NCBI GenBank assembly: GCA_001447805.1
Contig: CP013099.1
Span: forward strand, 2,923,181-2,987,180
Origin: Candidatus Tenderia electrophaga
Lineage (GTDB): Bacteria > Pseudomonadota > Gammaproteobacteria > Tenderiales > Tenderiaceae
Length of the DNA: 64,000 nucleotides
Direction: 5' to 3'
Shown here: positions 36,397-44,692 of the stretch, in pieces
How the letters are laid out: the number at the start of each line of letters is the position of its first letter
Position numbering within the stretch: position 1 is the first letter of the stretch
Translations under genes and position numbers: made by a program
Notes under the pieces: model-generated
What the model was told of the DNA's origin: nothing
The model's database searches: none
What the model saw: only the letters and a program-made list of their open reading frames with translations

Positions 36397-37170
36397 CTAT
36401 CCCCTCCGCCCCAAACGACTCAACACCCTGCCGGAGTAATATTGCAGCGGCAGATACCAGGCGGCGTCATTGGTACCGAACTTCAGCTTTTGCCGGAAAT
36501 GTTTGAGCCTGTCGCTGCCAAACACCTCTATCCGGCGCAATAAAAATCGATCCGTGGTCGCATTATTGAAGCCGGAGCGGGTGGAACAGGCACTGGCGTA
36601 ACCGGCCCGCTCGACCGTGTCCCGGGTCGCCTGATTGTAAAGCCCGTATGGATAGGCGAAATGACGCACCGGCTTTGCCAGCAGCTCTTCAAGCGACGTC
36701 TTGCTGTCGCCGATCTCGCGCCGCATCTGCTCGTCGCCGGTCTCGGGCAGACGCACGTGGTTGAGGGTGTGACTGCCGATTTCAATACCGGCAGCGTCCA
36801 TTTCGCGAATCTGACCGGCATCCATCAAGCGTCTTTTTGGCATGCCACGGCTGTGCATCCAGTCATTGTCACCACCAATCCGGTTGGCCACAATATACAT
36901 GGTCGCGGGAATCCGATATTTTTCCAGCACCGGCATGGCGTGCTCGAAGGTACTGGCAAAGCCGTCGTCAAAACTCACCGCCACGGCATTGGGCGGGAGC
37001 GGTATTTTTCCGGTTTGCGCCTCCAGAATCCGGTCGAGCGAGACCGGTTGGCAGCGCTCGCTGAGCCAGGCCATCTGCTCGGCGAAACGCTCGGGCAAAC
37101 AACAATACTTGGCCTCCTGCCCGGAACAGCCCGTATCGAGGATGTGATACATGAGAATTGTGGCGCGCAT
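36397..37170 (-). CDS. NodB-type polysaccharide deacetylase
   Basis: 257 residues with a complete carbohydrate esterase 4 core: ILMYHIL at the N-terminus, catalytic SFDDGFAST (66-74), the SHTLNH zinc histidines (H134, H138), the HFAYPYGLYN motif and a C-terminal RRIEVFG segment. No signal peptide is visible, so it may act on lipid-linked intermediates in the cytosol or be exported another way. The family removes N- or O-acetyl groups. Five- and two-base gaps join it to the propeller gene upstream and the GT2 gene downstream. Free amines made here could be sulfated by the sulfotransferases of the same operon. Confidence 0.9.
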   Translation of the reverse strand: MRATILMYHILDTGCSGQEAKYCCLPERFAEQMAWLSERCQPVSLDRILEAQTGKIPLPPNAVAVSFDDGFASTFEHAMPVLEKYRIPATMYIVANRIGGDNDWMHSRGMPKRRLMDAGQIREMDAAGIEIGSHTLNHVRLPETGDEQMRREIGDSKTSLEELLAKPVRHFAYPYGLYNQATRDTVERAGYASACSTRSGFNNATTDRFLLRRIEVFGSDRLKHFRQKLKFGTNDAAWYLPLQYYSGRVLSRLGRRG

Positions 37171-37175
37171 ACGGT

Positions 37176-38468
37176 TTAAACCACTCCCTTGAGATCGACA
37201 ACATACATCTGACGCTCACCGGAGTGAACGGAATCAATACAGACTTTGCTCCCGTCACGACTCCAGCGCGGATGCAGATCACAACGGATCTCACCCCACC
37301 ATTTATCCTTGGGCGAGCGGAGTCTGGCAAGGTCAGTGCGTTTACCCCGATCCGGGTCAAACAACATCAAGGTACGCAACTGGTAAACATCGGGATAGGT
37401 ATCATTCAGCACCCATTTGCCGTCCGGTGAAAAGGTGCAGTGACCGTCTTCAGTGAGCACCGATTCACCGACTACCGAAATCGAGCCGTCCCCGTCATCA
37501 AGAAAAAGAAAGCGGTCGCGGCCGTCCGGGTGGCGCGCCCAGATCATGATGCGACGGTCATCCAGCCAATCGTAATGCGAAACCATGCCGGTATCCAGCA
37601 GACAGCGCAGCTCAGAACCATCTGGCTTCGCGGTATAGAAGCGAACTGACCAGCCGGCCTCACCCACACGCCAGATATGAAAAAAGGCGAAACGTCGGCC
37701 GCCACGACTGAATTGAATGTGATTGATCCAGTGGTGGGCGCCTTGCATCCCCTCTTTGGGATTCAGGGTCGCGAGTTGCTCCAGGGAGATGATCAGGCGT
37801 GACGTCCCCCCCTCCAGGTCCATCAGGTGGATCCCGTCATCAACCGGGTGCGGCTCATCCGCCCATGGATCGGTGACACCGGCATAACCGTAGCCGGGGC
37901 GGTGGCGTTGCAGCCGCGCAAAATTCAGACTCAAGGCCTGCTTGCCATCCGGTGCTACGGCATAGACGGGGCGCTCGTATGTCTTTACCTCGTCGCCGTT
38001 GACATGCCTTACCACGGCCACCAAACGACCGTCGCGGCGGTCATTGTGAATGAACAGCCGCTCCGGATCGGCCGGATGCCATTGCGTCATCGCCCCCTGC
38101 TGCCAGTTCCAAGCATGACCTTCCGATAAGGCTTCGAAGCGATTATCGTCATCGACATGAACAACACCGATCGTGACCCTATCGTCGGCGGCGGGCGGGC
38201 GATCGTTGAAGTCCACTTCATGCGCCAGGAGCAGTCGGCCGGAAAGATTCCAGGGTGTCTTTTCGTAATAACCGAAAAAGTGATGTTTCGGCCCGGTAGT
38301 GACGGGGCGAACGATCTCCCGGCCGCGACCAAAGCGTATCAAGCGATAAAAGGCGGGGAACCGTTCAAGCGCGCGCAGCTCCATCCAACACTCGAACTCG
38401 TGCTGAACACGCCACGGGACGCATTTCTGTTCAAATACAAAGGATCTCAGCTTGCCGGCCAGACTCAT
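37176..38468 (-). CDS. Cytosolic beta-propeller protein of unknown function
   Basis: 430 residues without signal peptide or membrane helix. It contains repeated WD40/PD40-like blades: MTQWHPADPERLFIHND, YAVAPDGKQALSLNF, HIQFSRGGRRFAFFHIW, CTFSPDGKWVLND and LHPRWSRDGSKVCIDS. The N-terminal FGYYEKTPWNLSGRLLLAHE and the HHWIN and WSRDG segments recall oligogalacturonate-lyase-type propellers, but I cannot assign active-site residues. ATG 38468 starts MSLAGKLRSFVFEQK. It lies in the glycan operon between a GT2 gene and the deacetylase, so a role in sugar handling is inferred only from context. Confidence 0.75.
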   Translation of the reverse strand: MSLAGKLRSFVFEQKCVPWRVQHEFECWMELRALERFPAFYRLIRFGRGREIVRPVTTGPKHHFFGYYEKTPWNLSGRLLLAHEVDFNDRPPAADDRVTIGVVHVDDDNRFEALSEGHAWNWQQGAMTQWHPADPERLFIHNDRRDGRLVAVVRHVNGDEVKTYERPVYAVAPDGKQALSLNFARLQRHRPGYGYAGVTDPWADEPHPVDDGIHLMDLEGGTSRLIISLEQLATLNPKEGMQGAHHWINHIQFSRGGRRFAFFHIWRVGEAGWSVRFYTAKPDGSELRCLLDTGMVSHYDWLDDRRIMIWARHPDGRDRFLFLDDGDGSISVVGESVLTEDGHCTFSPDGKWVLNDTYPDVYQLRTLMLFDPDRGKRTDLARLRSPKDKWWGEIRCDLHPRWSRDGSKVCIDSVHSGERQMYVVDLKGVV

Positions 38469-38504
38469 GAAGCACCCTTGTAATTGCGCCGCACCCACGC
38501 CATG

Positions 38505-39473
38505 TCAGCCTCCCCGCCTGTCAAGCGCAGCGATAAACCTTGGATATAAAGCCTCAGGTAACAGCAACGCCGGCAGGATATAGCGCAGATCTTTGAGCTG
38601 CCAACATCGCATGGGAAACACCATACGAAAAATTTTCTGGGCGGAAACCAGGTCACGTCGCCAGTATGCGTTATAAGCTCGCTTGAGCAGGGCGCCGTCG
38701 ATCAATTCACGCAATCGCCCGGCCGACAAATGCACCACCAGCTCGGGATGGTTGGCAACAAATTTTTTCTTCACATCCCGCACATTGCGCGCCTGGCGCC
38801 ACTCATTGGACGTAATCTGCCCCACGCCGTGATGACGGTAAAACGCCAATACCTCCTCGACCAGGACGATGGGCCTGGCCACCGCAATACGCAGCCAGAG
38901 ATCATAATCCATACAGGTCGACCAGTTGAGGTCGAAGCCGCCCACCTCGATCATCACATCACGCCGTACCAACGCGGCATGAATGGGCCAGGGGGACGCC
39001 GAGCGCAGAAACATCTCCGCCTTGTTCTCGGGGCTATAAACCGGGGGAATATATGGCTCGCCGCTTTTTTCCGCCAGCCCTACATTCTGCCAACCACAAT
39101 ACGCCAACGCGGCATCCGATCCTACGAGACCGGCATGTAATTTTTCCAGGCAGTCCGCCGCCCAGTAATCATCCGCGTCCAGAAACGCGACAAACTCGCC
39201 GCTGGCCCGGGTCATGCCGTTGTTGCGCGCAGGATAAGGACCCTGATTCTCCTGCTCCACGAATACGATTCTGTCGCCGTACTCGGCGAGTATTTCCCTG
39301 GACCCGTCGGTGGAGCCGTCATCGACAACGACCAACTCCACATCCGGATAACTTTGATTCAGTACACAGTCGATGGACTCGCGCAGGTGCCGCTCGGCGT
39401 TATAGCACGGCATGATGACGGAAATACGCCCCGCAACTTGCGGCTTCCGAACTGATTGCTCTTCCATATTCAT
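38505..39473 (-). CDS. GT2-family glycosyltransferase
   Basis: 322-residue GT-A enzyme with ISVIMPCYNAERHLRESIDCVL, LVVVDDGSTDGSREIL, GPYPARNNGMTRASGEFVAFLDADDYW and STCMDYDLWLRIAV. The layout matches the GT2 at 32562, including a tail with several basic and aromatic residues. It is the second gene of the long minus-strand operon that starts with the WbsX-like gene. Donor and linkage are unknown. Confidence 0.9.
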   Translation of the reverse strand: MNMEEQSVRKPQVAGRISVIMPCYNAERHLRESIDCVLNQSYPDVELVVVDDGSTDGSREILAEYGDRIVFVEQENQGPYPARNNGMTRASGEFVAFLDADDYWAADCLEKLHAGLVGSDAALAYCGWQNVGLAEKSGEPYIPPVYSPENKAEMFLRSASPWPIHAALVRRDVMIEVGGFDLNWSTCMDYDLWLRIAVARPIVLVEEVLAFYRHHGVGQITSNEWRQARNVRDVKKKFVANHPELVVHLSAGRLRELIDGALLKRAYNAYWRRDLVSAQKIFRMVFPMRCWQLKDLRYILPALLLPEALYPRFIAALDRRGG

Positions 39474-39540
39474 GACTACCCTTAATCTAAGAGGATATCT
39501 TTAGTCCGCCAGAATCTGGGATGCCCCCGGCATAGCACTG

Positions 39541-40614
39541 CTACCCCTGAAGCTCCTTATCAAGAACCTCAAGGTAAGCCCGCCCCCAACGTAGATCAGG
39601 CTCGAGATGGTTCCCCTCCGCCCATTCATTCCAGGCCTTGATAAACAGGATCTTATGCTCTGGTTCGTGGTCAGCCACCTTGGACATCGCATCTTGCAGA
39701 TGACGCCGAAACAACCCCGGGGTGGAGCCGTGGAAGACGAGCCCATTCATTGCGGCCCGCGGCGTGTTGTCCCAGTTTGGTAACACACAGGGATAATCCA
39801 CGAAATCCGGCTTAATTTTGCGCAACAGAAACGAAAGCATTTCCTCATAACTGTACACAGACAGTTGGTGCCGCCCACGCCCCAGCAACACCTTAAGCTT
39901 GGCATCCCAATACCGGATGGGAACCCGACCGTCACGGGGTGGCAGCTTCTGCATCATGCAGGCATCGAAGCCGCGCTCGCGCGGATCCCAGCTGGGATCA
40001 AAGTGGGCCACGCCAACCAGATGCAGCCCCTTCAACCCCGCCTGATGCGCCCGTTCCCGCCAGTAATCGGTCACCCGCGTTATGTCGGGGATATGGTCAG
40101 GCTTGTACACAAGGAACAGCGGCTTGCCGTCCACCGTGATGTAGCGTGGGTCGGTAAACGCCTTCAACAGAAAATCGAAATGGGCGGCATGGTCCTCCAT
40201 ACCGGGATAGGTCTGCTCGATCAGGATCTTGTCCGGACAGCCTTGCCAGATGCTGTTCCAGCTATGATTGGCCCAGCACAGGCAAAAGGGAAAATCAGGC
40301 GCGCCGGAACTCAATATCTCGTTGACCGGGCGCTCCAAGATACGCCGCCCGCCGAACCAGTAATGGTAATAGCAGAATCCCTCCACACCGTACTCCCGGG
40401 CCAGCTCGGCCTGGGCGGCGCGGGCTTCCGGCAGGCGCAAATCATAGAAACCCAGATCCGCCGGCACATGAGGCTGATAATGCCCACGAAACAACGGCTT
40501 GGCTTTGGCCGTATTGGTCCATTCGGTAAACCCCTTCCCCCACCACTCATCATTCTCTGGAGTTGGGTGAAACTGGGGCAAATGGAAGGCGATGGCACGA
40601 GCTTTTTTATTCAT
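39541..40614 (-). CDS. WbsX-like glycan protein (GH99-like domain)
   Basis: 357 residues of the WbsX family, found in O-antigen and capsule loci and related to GH99-type (beta/alpha)8 enzymes. Seen are AIAFHLPQFHPTPENDEWWG, GFTEWTNTAKAKPLF, GVEGFCYYHYWFGGRRILERP, FCLCWANHSWN, the FLVYKPDHIPD strand and the closing FIKAWNEWAEGNHLEPD. It probably acts as a glycosyltransferase or endo-acting glycan enzyme in the cytosol. It is the first gene of the minus-strand operon running down to 27159. Confidence 0.88.
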   Translation of the reverse strand: MNKKARAIAFHLPQFHPTPENDEWWGKGFTEWTNTAKAKPLFRGHYQPHVPADLGFYDLRLPEARAAQAELAREYGVEGFCYYHYWFGGRRILERPVNEILSSGAPDFPFCLCWANHSWNSIWQGCPDKILIEQTYPGMEDHAAHFDFLLKAFTDPRYITVDGKPLFLVYKPDHIPDITRVTDYWRERAHQAGLKGLHLVGVAHFDPSWDPRERGFDACMMQKLPPRDGRVPIRYWDAKLKVLLGRGRHQLSVYSYEEMLSFLLRKIKPDFVDYPCVLPNWDNTPRAAMNGLVFHGSTPGLFRRHLQDAMSKVADHEPEHKILFIKAWNEWAEGNHLEPDLRWGRAYLEVLDKELQG

Positions 40615-41156
40615 ATTAACTACTTTTTGCTTCTATCTGAGGGCCACGCCGGCCATCGCTTGATGCGCTGCCGGTCTACCTCTGGGCGCAGGTTCAAACC
40701 ACCAATCAAGCAGCCGAGTCCATGCAGTGAAAAATAGCGCTATTTTATCTTAATCTCTTGTTACTATGTGGAAAAGTTGCCGCGCCCGGCCCGGGATTGC
40801 CCCGACATGGAACCCCTGCCCCTTCCGGAAGGCGACCATAGCAAAAAAAACCCCGGCACCGTTTGAACATTCAAAATCACCCCGTAAAATAGGGCCTAAA
40901 CCACAATATGTAATAACAGACCGTTGAAAAATGATTTTCAGTCCCTTCTCCCTCTGGGGTAGGGCATTTTTCAACAGCCTGATAAGTGACTGATTTGGTT
41001 AGCGGCGGCGCTGTTCAAAACTGTACCCCGAGCGCATACGATGACGCCCGGAAGAACGGCGTACATGATTGTTTTATATGAAAAATATAACGGATCTCCC
41101 ATCAACCCAGGCCATGCCCACAAGCTACCAACCACAACCCCCAGGATTAGAATACC
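40615..41156. other. Divergent intergenic region with an inverted repeat
   Basis: About 540 bases between the WbsX-like gene and the sulfotransferase fusion; it should hold promoters for both directions. GTTGAAAAATG at 40923-40933 is perfectly repeated in inverse at 40965-40975 (CATTTTTCAAC), around a pyrimidine-rich loop containing CCCTTCTCCCTCTGG. It may be a terminator-like hairpin or an extragenic repeat. No gene is supported. Confidence 0.55.
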
Positions 41157-42458
41157 GTGACCACACAATCACACGCGGAAAAGATATTTTGCATCGGCCT
41201 GTCCAAAACCGGCACCACTAGCCTGGCGGCCGCATTAAGGCAACTCGGCTATACGGTCCGGGACAATCTCGGCGTTAGCCGGTATATCCCCGGCGACCTG
41301 AGCTGTGTCGACGAGGCCGAAATTGAGGCCCACGACGCCTTCACCGATACCCCCATCCCCAGCCTCTATCGTGAACTCGACGCCCGATACCCCAATGCCA
41401 AATTTATTCTCACCATCCGGGAAAAAGGGCCCTGGCTAAAATCCTGCAGAAAGCAGTTCACTCAACGCCATGCCAAGGCGCGTCACGACGCCATCAACGA
41501 GCTGTTCATCGATATGTATGGCAGCGCCTGGTTTGACGAGGAAAAATTTTCCGCAGGCTATGACAGATTCGTGGAGGGGGTAAAAGACTATTTCAAGGAC
41601 CGCCCCGATGACCTGCTGATTCTGGACCTTTGTGACGGCGATGACTGGGAACCACTGTGTCGCTTTCTCCACAAGCCGATTCCCGACGCACCGATCCCCG
41701 TCACAAATGTCACCAAAATCCAGTGGATCAAGGCGGAAGATGTCGCCGACATCGCCAGAAAGGCGGGCGCGAATATCCCTACCGCCGACTCACTGAAACA
41801 TTCAAGCGGCTCAGCACCCAAAGGCATGCTGGGCCGCCTCGGCGACAAGGCCCGCAACACCGTCATCGCACGGCGCCGCGCCAGGCTACCCAACATCCTG
41901 GACACCACCTATCAAACAATCGTGGACAACCTCAAGTCCATCGACGCCTCAATACCCGTATTGTCCGAAAAAACCAAGGACACGCCCTACTCAGACCGAA
42001 AGCAATGGAGTCATGCCTGGCTGATCGACACCTTCAAAGGGAAGGACCTGCTGCTCCGGGGTGATAATGGCTTCAGCATCAATATCGCCCTGGTCGAAAA
42101 CGGCAATGTGAGGATGGGGGTCGTCTACTTCCCGGCGACCGATACTGTCTATTACACGAAAAACGGGAGCGTCAGCTATAAACAGTCAGGGGCCGATGAG
42201 GCGCTACAATTGGGCCATGGAGATTCCCGCAGCGACGCATCCTCAGCAACCGCTGAAACAACTCAGGGTAACGCGCCCCTAACGCTATGCAAAGCGGCGG
42301 AAGGCGATACACAACAACCGTACATACGGGGGCAATTCAGAGAATGGGAAATCGCCGCCGCTAACGCCATTCTAAATGGAAGTGGAAAAAGGATTAAAAT
42401 TCCCGAGACCGAGCAGGAACCCAAATACAACAAAGAAACACTAATGATTAACATCTAA
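41157..42458 (+). CDS. Sulfotransferase fused to a degenerate CysQ-like domain
   Basis: 433 residues from GTG 41157. Residues ~9-190 are a sulfotransferase with P-loop-like GLSKTGTTSLAAAL (14-27), ILTIREKGPWLKS in the 3'-phosphate region and ILDLCDGDDWEPLCRFL. After a basic linker, residues ~248-430 align by eye with the PAP phosphatase CysQ: IPVLSEK, WLIDTFKGKDLLLRGDNGFSIN, IALVENGNVRMGVVYFPA and EWEIAAANAIL. The catalytic DPLDGT is changed to DTFKGK (Lys294 for Asp, Lys296 for Thr), WD to WE398, and the N-terminal ~50 residues of CysQ are missing. The second domain is probably inactive and may bind PAP. Confidence 0.85.
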   Translation: MTTQSHAEKIFCIGLSKTGTTSLAAALRQLGYTVRDNLGVSRYIPGDLSCVDEAEIEAHDAFTDTPIPSLYRELDARYPNAKFILTIREKGPWLKSCRKQFTQRHAKARHDAINELFIDMYGSAWFDEEKFSAGYDRFVEGVKDYFKDRPDDLLILDLCDGDDWEPLCRFLHKPIPDAPIPVTNVTKIQWIKAEDVADIARKAGANIPTADSLKHSSGSAPKGMLGRLGDKARNTVIARRRARLPNILDTTYQTIVDNLKSIDASIPVLSEKTKDTPYSDRKQWSHAWLIDTFKGKDLLLRGDNGFSINIALVENGNVRMGVVYFPATDTVYYTKNGSVSYKQSGADEALQLGHGDSRSDASSATAETTQGNAPLTLCKAAEGDTQQPYIRGQFREWEIAAANAILNGSGKRIKIPETEQEPKYNKETLMINI

Positions 42459-42497
42459 CGGTATAACAAATACCTGATTGACCCTACCAATTTACTA

Positions 42498-43385
42498 GTG
42501 CAGATTCTGAACCGCATAACTTCAAAATTACAACATGCCATTTTTGATATTAAGCACATCTTTTCAAAAGACGTTCTTATATTTTATTGGCGTGGCGCCA
42601 ATGATCAAAACTTCGGCGACCAGCTCAATGTTGATCTAATTAGATATTACGGCTTTCAGCCCGTCCCCTGCGCACCGGGAAAAGCCGAAGTCTTCGCCAT
42701 TGGCTCCATTCTGCATAGGTATGCAAAAGGCCACGACGGCATCGTTGCCGGCTCCGGCTATATCAAACCCCCGCAACATATCACTATTAACCCCAAGAAT
42801 ACTATCGCCTTACGTGGTCCGAAAACAAATTCTTATTTCAAAAAAGACGATATACCGCTATGCGACCCAGGTATCCTCGCGAAACGAATATTCGGCTCAT
42901 TCAGTACACAACACCAAATCGGTATAGTCCCGCATTTTCGCGACCAAGACGATCCCCAGCTGCTTAGCTTTCTGAATAATCACCCGGCTATAAAGCTGAT
43001 TGATGTATTGCAAAAGCCCGAGGCGGTCGTCAGGGAGATCGCACAGTGCGAGACCATCTTATCGTCCTCACTACACGGATTAGTAGTCGCGGATTCGTAC
43101 AACATTCCCGCCGTATGGATAAATTTCGATGATCGACAGGAAGGCGGAGAATTCAAATACCTCGACTATCACGGATCTCTCGGCATTGAAAGGCGGAGAA
43201 TATCCTTAGGGGCGACCCCAGACCTCGGCATGTTGTTGGACCAGGCAGTAACGGTCGACCCTCGAGTTACGGATCAAAAAATAATGGAGCTGGAACGCGC
43301 ATTCAGCACACTAAGGCACCGTCTTATCATTCTTCGTATCCACAGAGTGTTCAAGGCGGTATTATCCACAATTATGCATAGGTAA
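42498..43385 (+). CDS. Polysaccharide pyruvyltransferase-family protein
   Basis: 295 residues from GTG 42498. It has FYWRGANDQNFGDQLNVDLI at the N-terminus, IALRGPKTNSYF and the C-terminal signature ILSSSLHGLVVADSYNIPAVWIN typical of the pyruvyltransferase/GT-B-like family. Family members attach ketal pyruvate to sugars from phosphoenolpyruvate. The sequence is clearly more A/T-rich than the genes to its left. It follows the sulfotransferase fusion by 39 bases on the same strand. Confidence 0.85.
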   Translation: MQILNRITSKLQHAIFDIKHIFSKDVLIFYWRGANDQNFGDQLNVDLIRYYGFQPVPCAPGKAEVFAIGSILHRYAKGHDGIVAGSGYIKPPQHITINPKNTIALRGPKTNSYFKKDDIPLCDPGILAKRIFGSFSTQHQIGIVPHFRDQDDPQLLSFLNNHPAIKLIDVLQKPEAVVREIAQCETILSSSLHGLVVADSYNIPAVWINFDDRQEGGEFKYLDYHGSLGIERRRISLGATPDLGMLLDQAVTVDPRVTDQKIMELERAFSTLRHRLIILRIHRVFKAVLSTIMHR

Positions 43386-43437
43386 CGGCAATAATATATC
43401 TTGACCGGCCTTCTTATATACCCGAGAGCCGCATATT

Positions 43438-44649
43438 CTATGCGAACAGCTTCCTGAGTCGATAGGGAACATATTTGTTAATGAATGTCGACTTGCCGCT
43501 AGATAGGGGCGCGGGAATATTGTTGACCATTTTGGCGGACAACTTCTGCGACAAGGACGGCGAATAGCCTATTTTTTCGGCATACTCCCTTATTTCTCTA
43601 ATAAATGGATCATCGCTTTTACCCAACAGCGTCTTTACAATATAGGCTTCGCGGACTTCATACCATTTATTCAAATCAAATACATTCGCAAACTTGTCAA
43701 GCTCGCCCAGCAACTCCAAGGTAAACAGCGTCCGGGTACACTTCCAACATGCCGAACAGTTCATTCCATCCTTGCTGCCCACACATACATTCAGCCATTT
43801 ACTGACTCCCTCGATCATTGCCACACGGCCGGTTTTCTCTACACGAGAATACTGCCCGCCGGTAGAGATGCAATCCAATGTCTCGGTGGACAACAAGTGA
43901 ACAGCCATGGCGTCGGCATACGCCATACTATTGGTGTTTCCAACAAAGGCATCCTGATACCTGTACGCCGATGCGTAGTAATACTTGGAAAATAATTTTT
44001 GCAGCAACAGGACGGCCGATACGTTTCTCGGCACATGAGTCTTCTGAAAACTGGATGTAAATATTTCATTAATATTTGAATCAATCTTAATGAAGGGTAT
44101 ATCCATGACATTCGGAAACCCTTTGATCAAATCATATCTTAAATTGAATAGCCGCCGCGCATGCTCCGCATCGTTCCCCAAACCATGTGACCCGACATTA
44201 TTGAAGGCGAAGTGAGTAATTTTGAATCCGTCCGGCACGTCTGCCGCAATCAAATGGTCATAAACAGCGCAAAACGAATCAATACCGGCGGAGAACCCGG
44301 TGACGACGGCTCCGGCACAACTGTATGCACCTTTATCGAATGAATCCGGGACTATGCTGACTTCGTTTAGAGACGGATCTGTCCGTCTGAGGATAGGAAT
44401 ATAATACTGGGTTAGATTATAGAATAATTTTTCTGAAACAGCGCCTTTGACGACCACATCCTCTCTGGCCTGCATCGCCAGATAGATCAGACCGACCAGG
44501 AAGGAATCAAGCTTCTCGGTGGTCAAATATTCTTTATATCTTTTATCGACCGAATACCACAGGCGTTCTTTCTTGCCGGCATGCTCAATAAGCGAGGAGA
44601 CAACCACAATATCGCCGTTTTCACAAATCTCGACGGGATTAATTCGCAT
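43438..44649 (-). CDS. PP-loop ATPase with QueC-like cysteine site
   Basis: 403 residues. A PP-loop (ATP-pyrophosphatase) motif VTGFSAGIDSFCAV lies at 117-129, corresponding to SGG-x-DS. Near the C-terminal third, C289, C298, C301 and C304 (VCV..., NCSACWKC) form C-x8-C-x2-C-x2-C, which I recall as the spacing of the QueC zinc site. Middle segments include FVGNTNSMAYADAMAVH. PP-loop enzymes adenylate a carboxylate, carbonyl or base and let ammonia, sulfide or an amine attack. The substrate here is unknown; the context is polysaccharide modification. No queuosine genes are near. Confidence 0.8.
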   Translation of the reverse strand: MRINPVEICENGDIVVVSSLIEHAGKKERLWYSVDKRYKEYLTTEKLDSFLVGLIYLAMQAREDVVVKGAVSEKLFYNLTQYYIPILRRTDPSLNEVSIVPDSFDKGAYSCAGAVVTGFSAGIDSFCAVYDHLIAADVPDGFKITHFAFNNVGSHGLGNDAEHARRLFNLRYDLIKGFPNVMDIPFIKIDSNINEIFTSSFQKTHVPRNVSAVLLLQKLFSKYYYASAYRYQDAFVGNTNSMAYADAMAVHLLSTETLDCISTGGQYSRVEKTGRVAMIEGVSKWLNVCVGSKDGMNCSACWKCTRTLFTLELLGELDKFANVFDLNKWYEVREAYIVKTLLGKSDDPFIREIREYAEKIGYSPSLSQKLSAKMVNNIPAPLSSGKSTFINKYVPYRLRKLFA

Positions 44650-44692
44650 TTCATAACACCGTTAAAGCCTACTTCTTTTACATATATCGACC

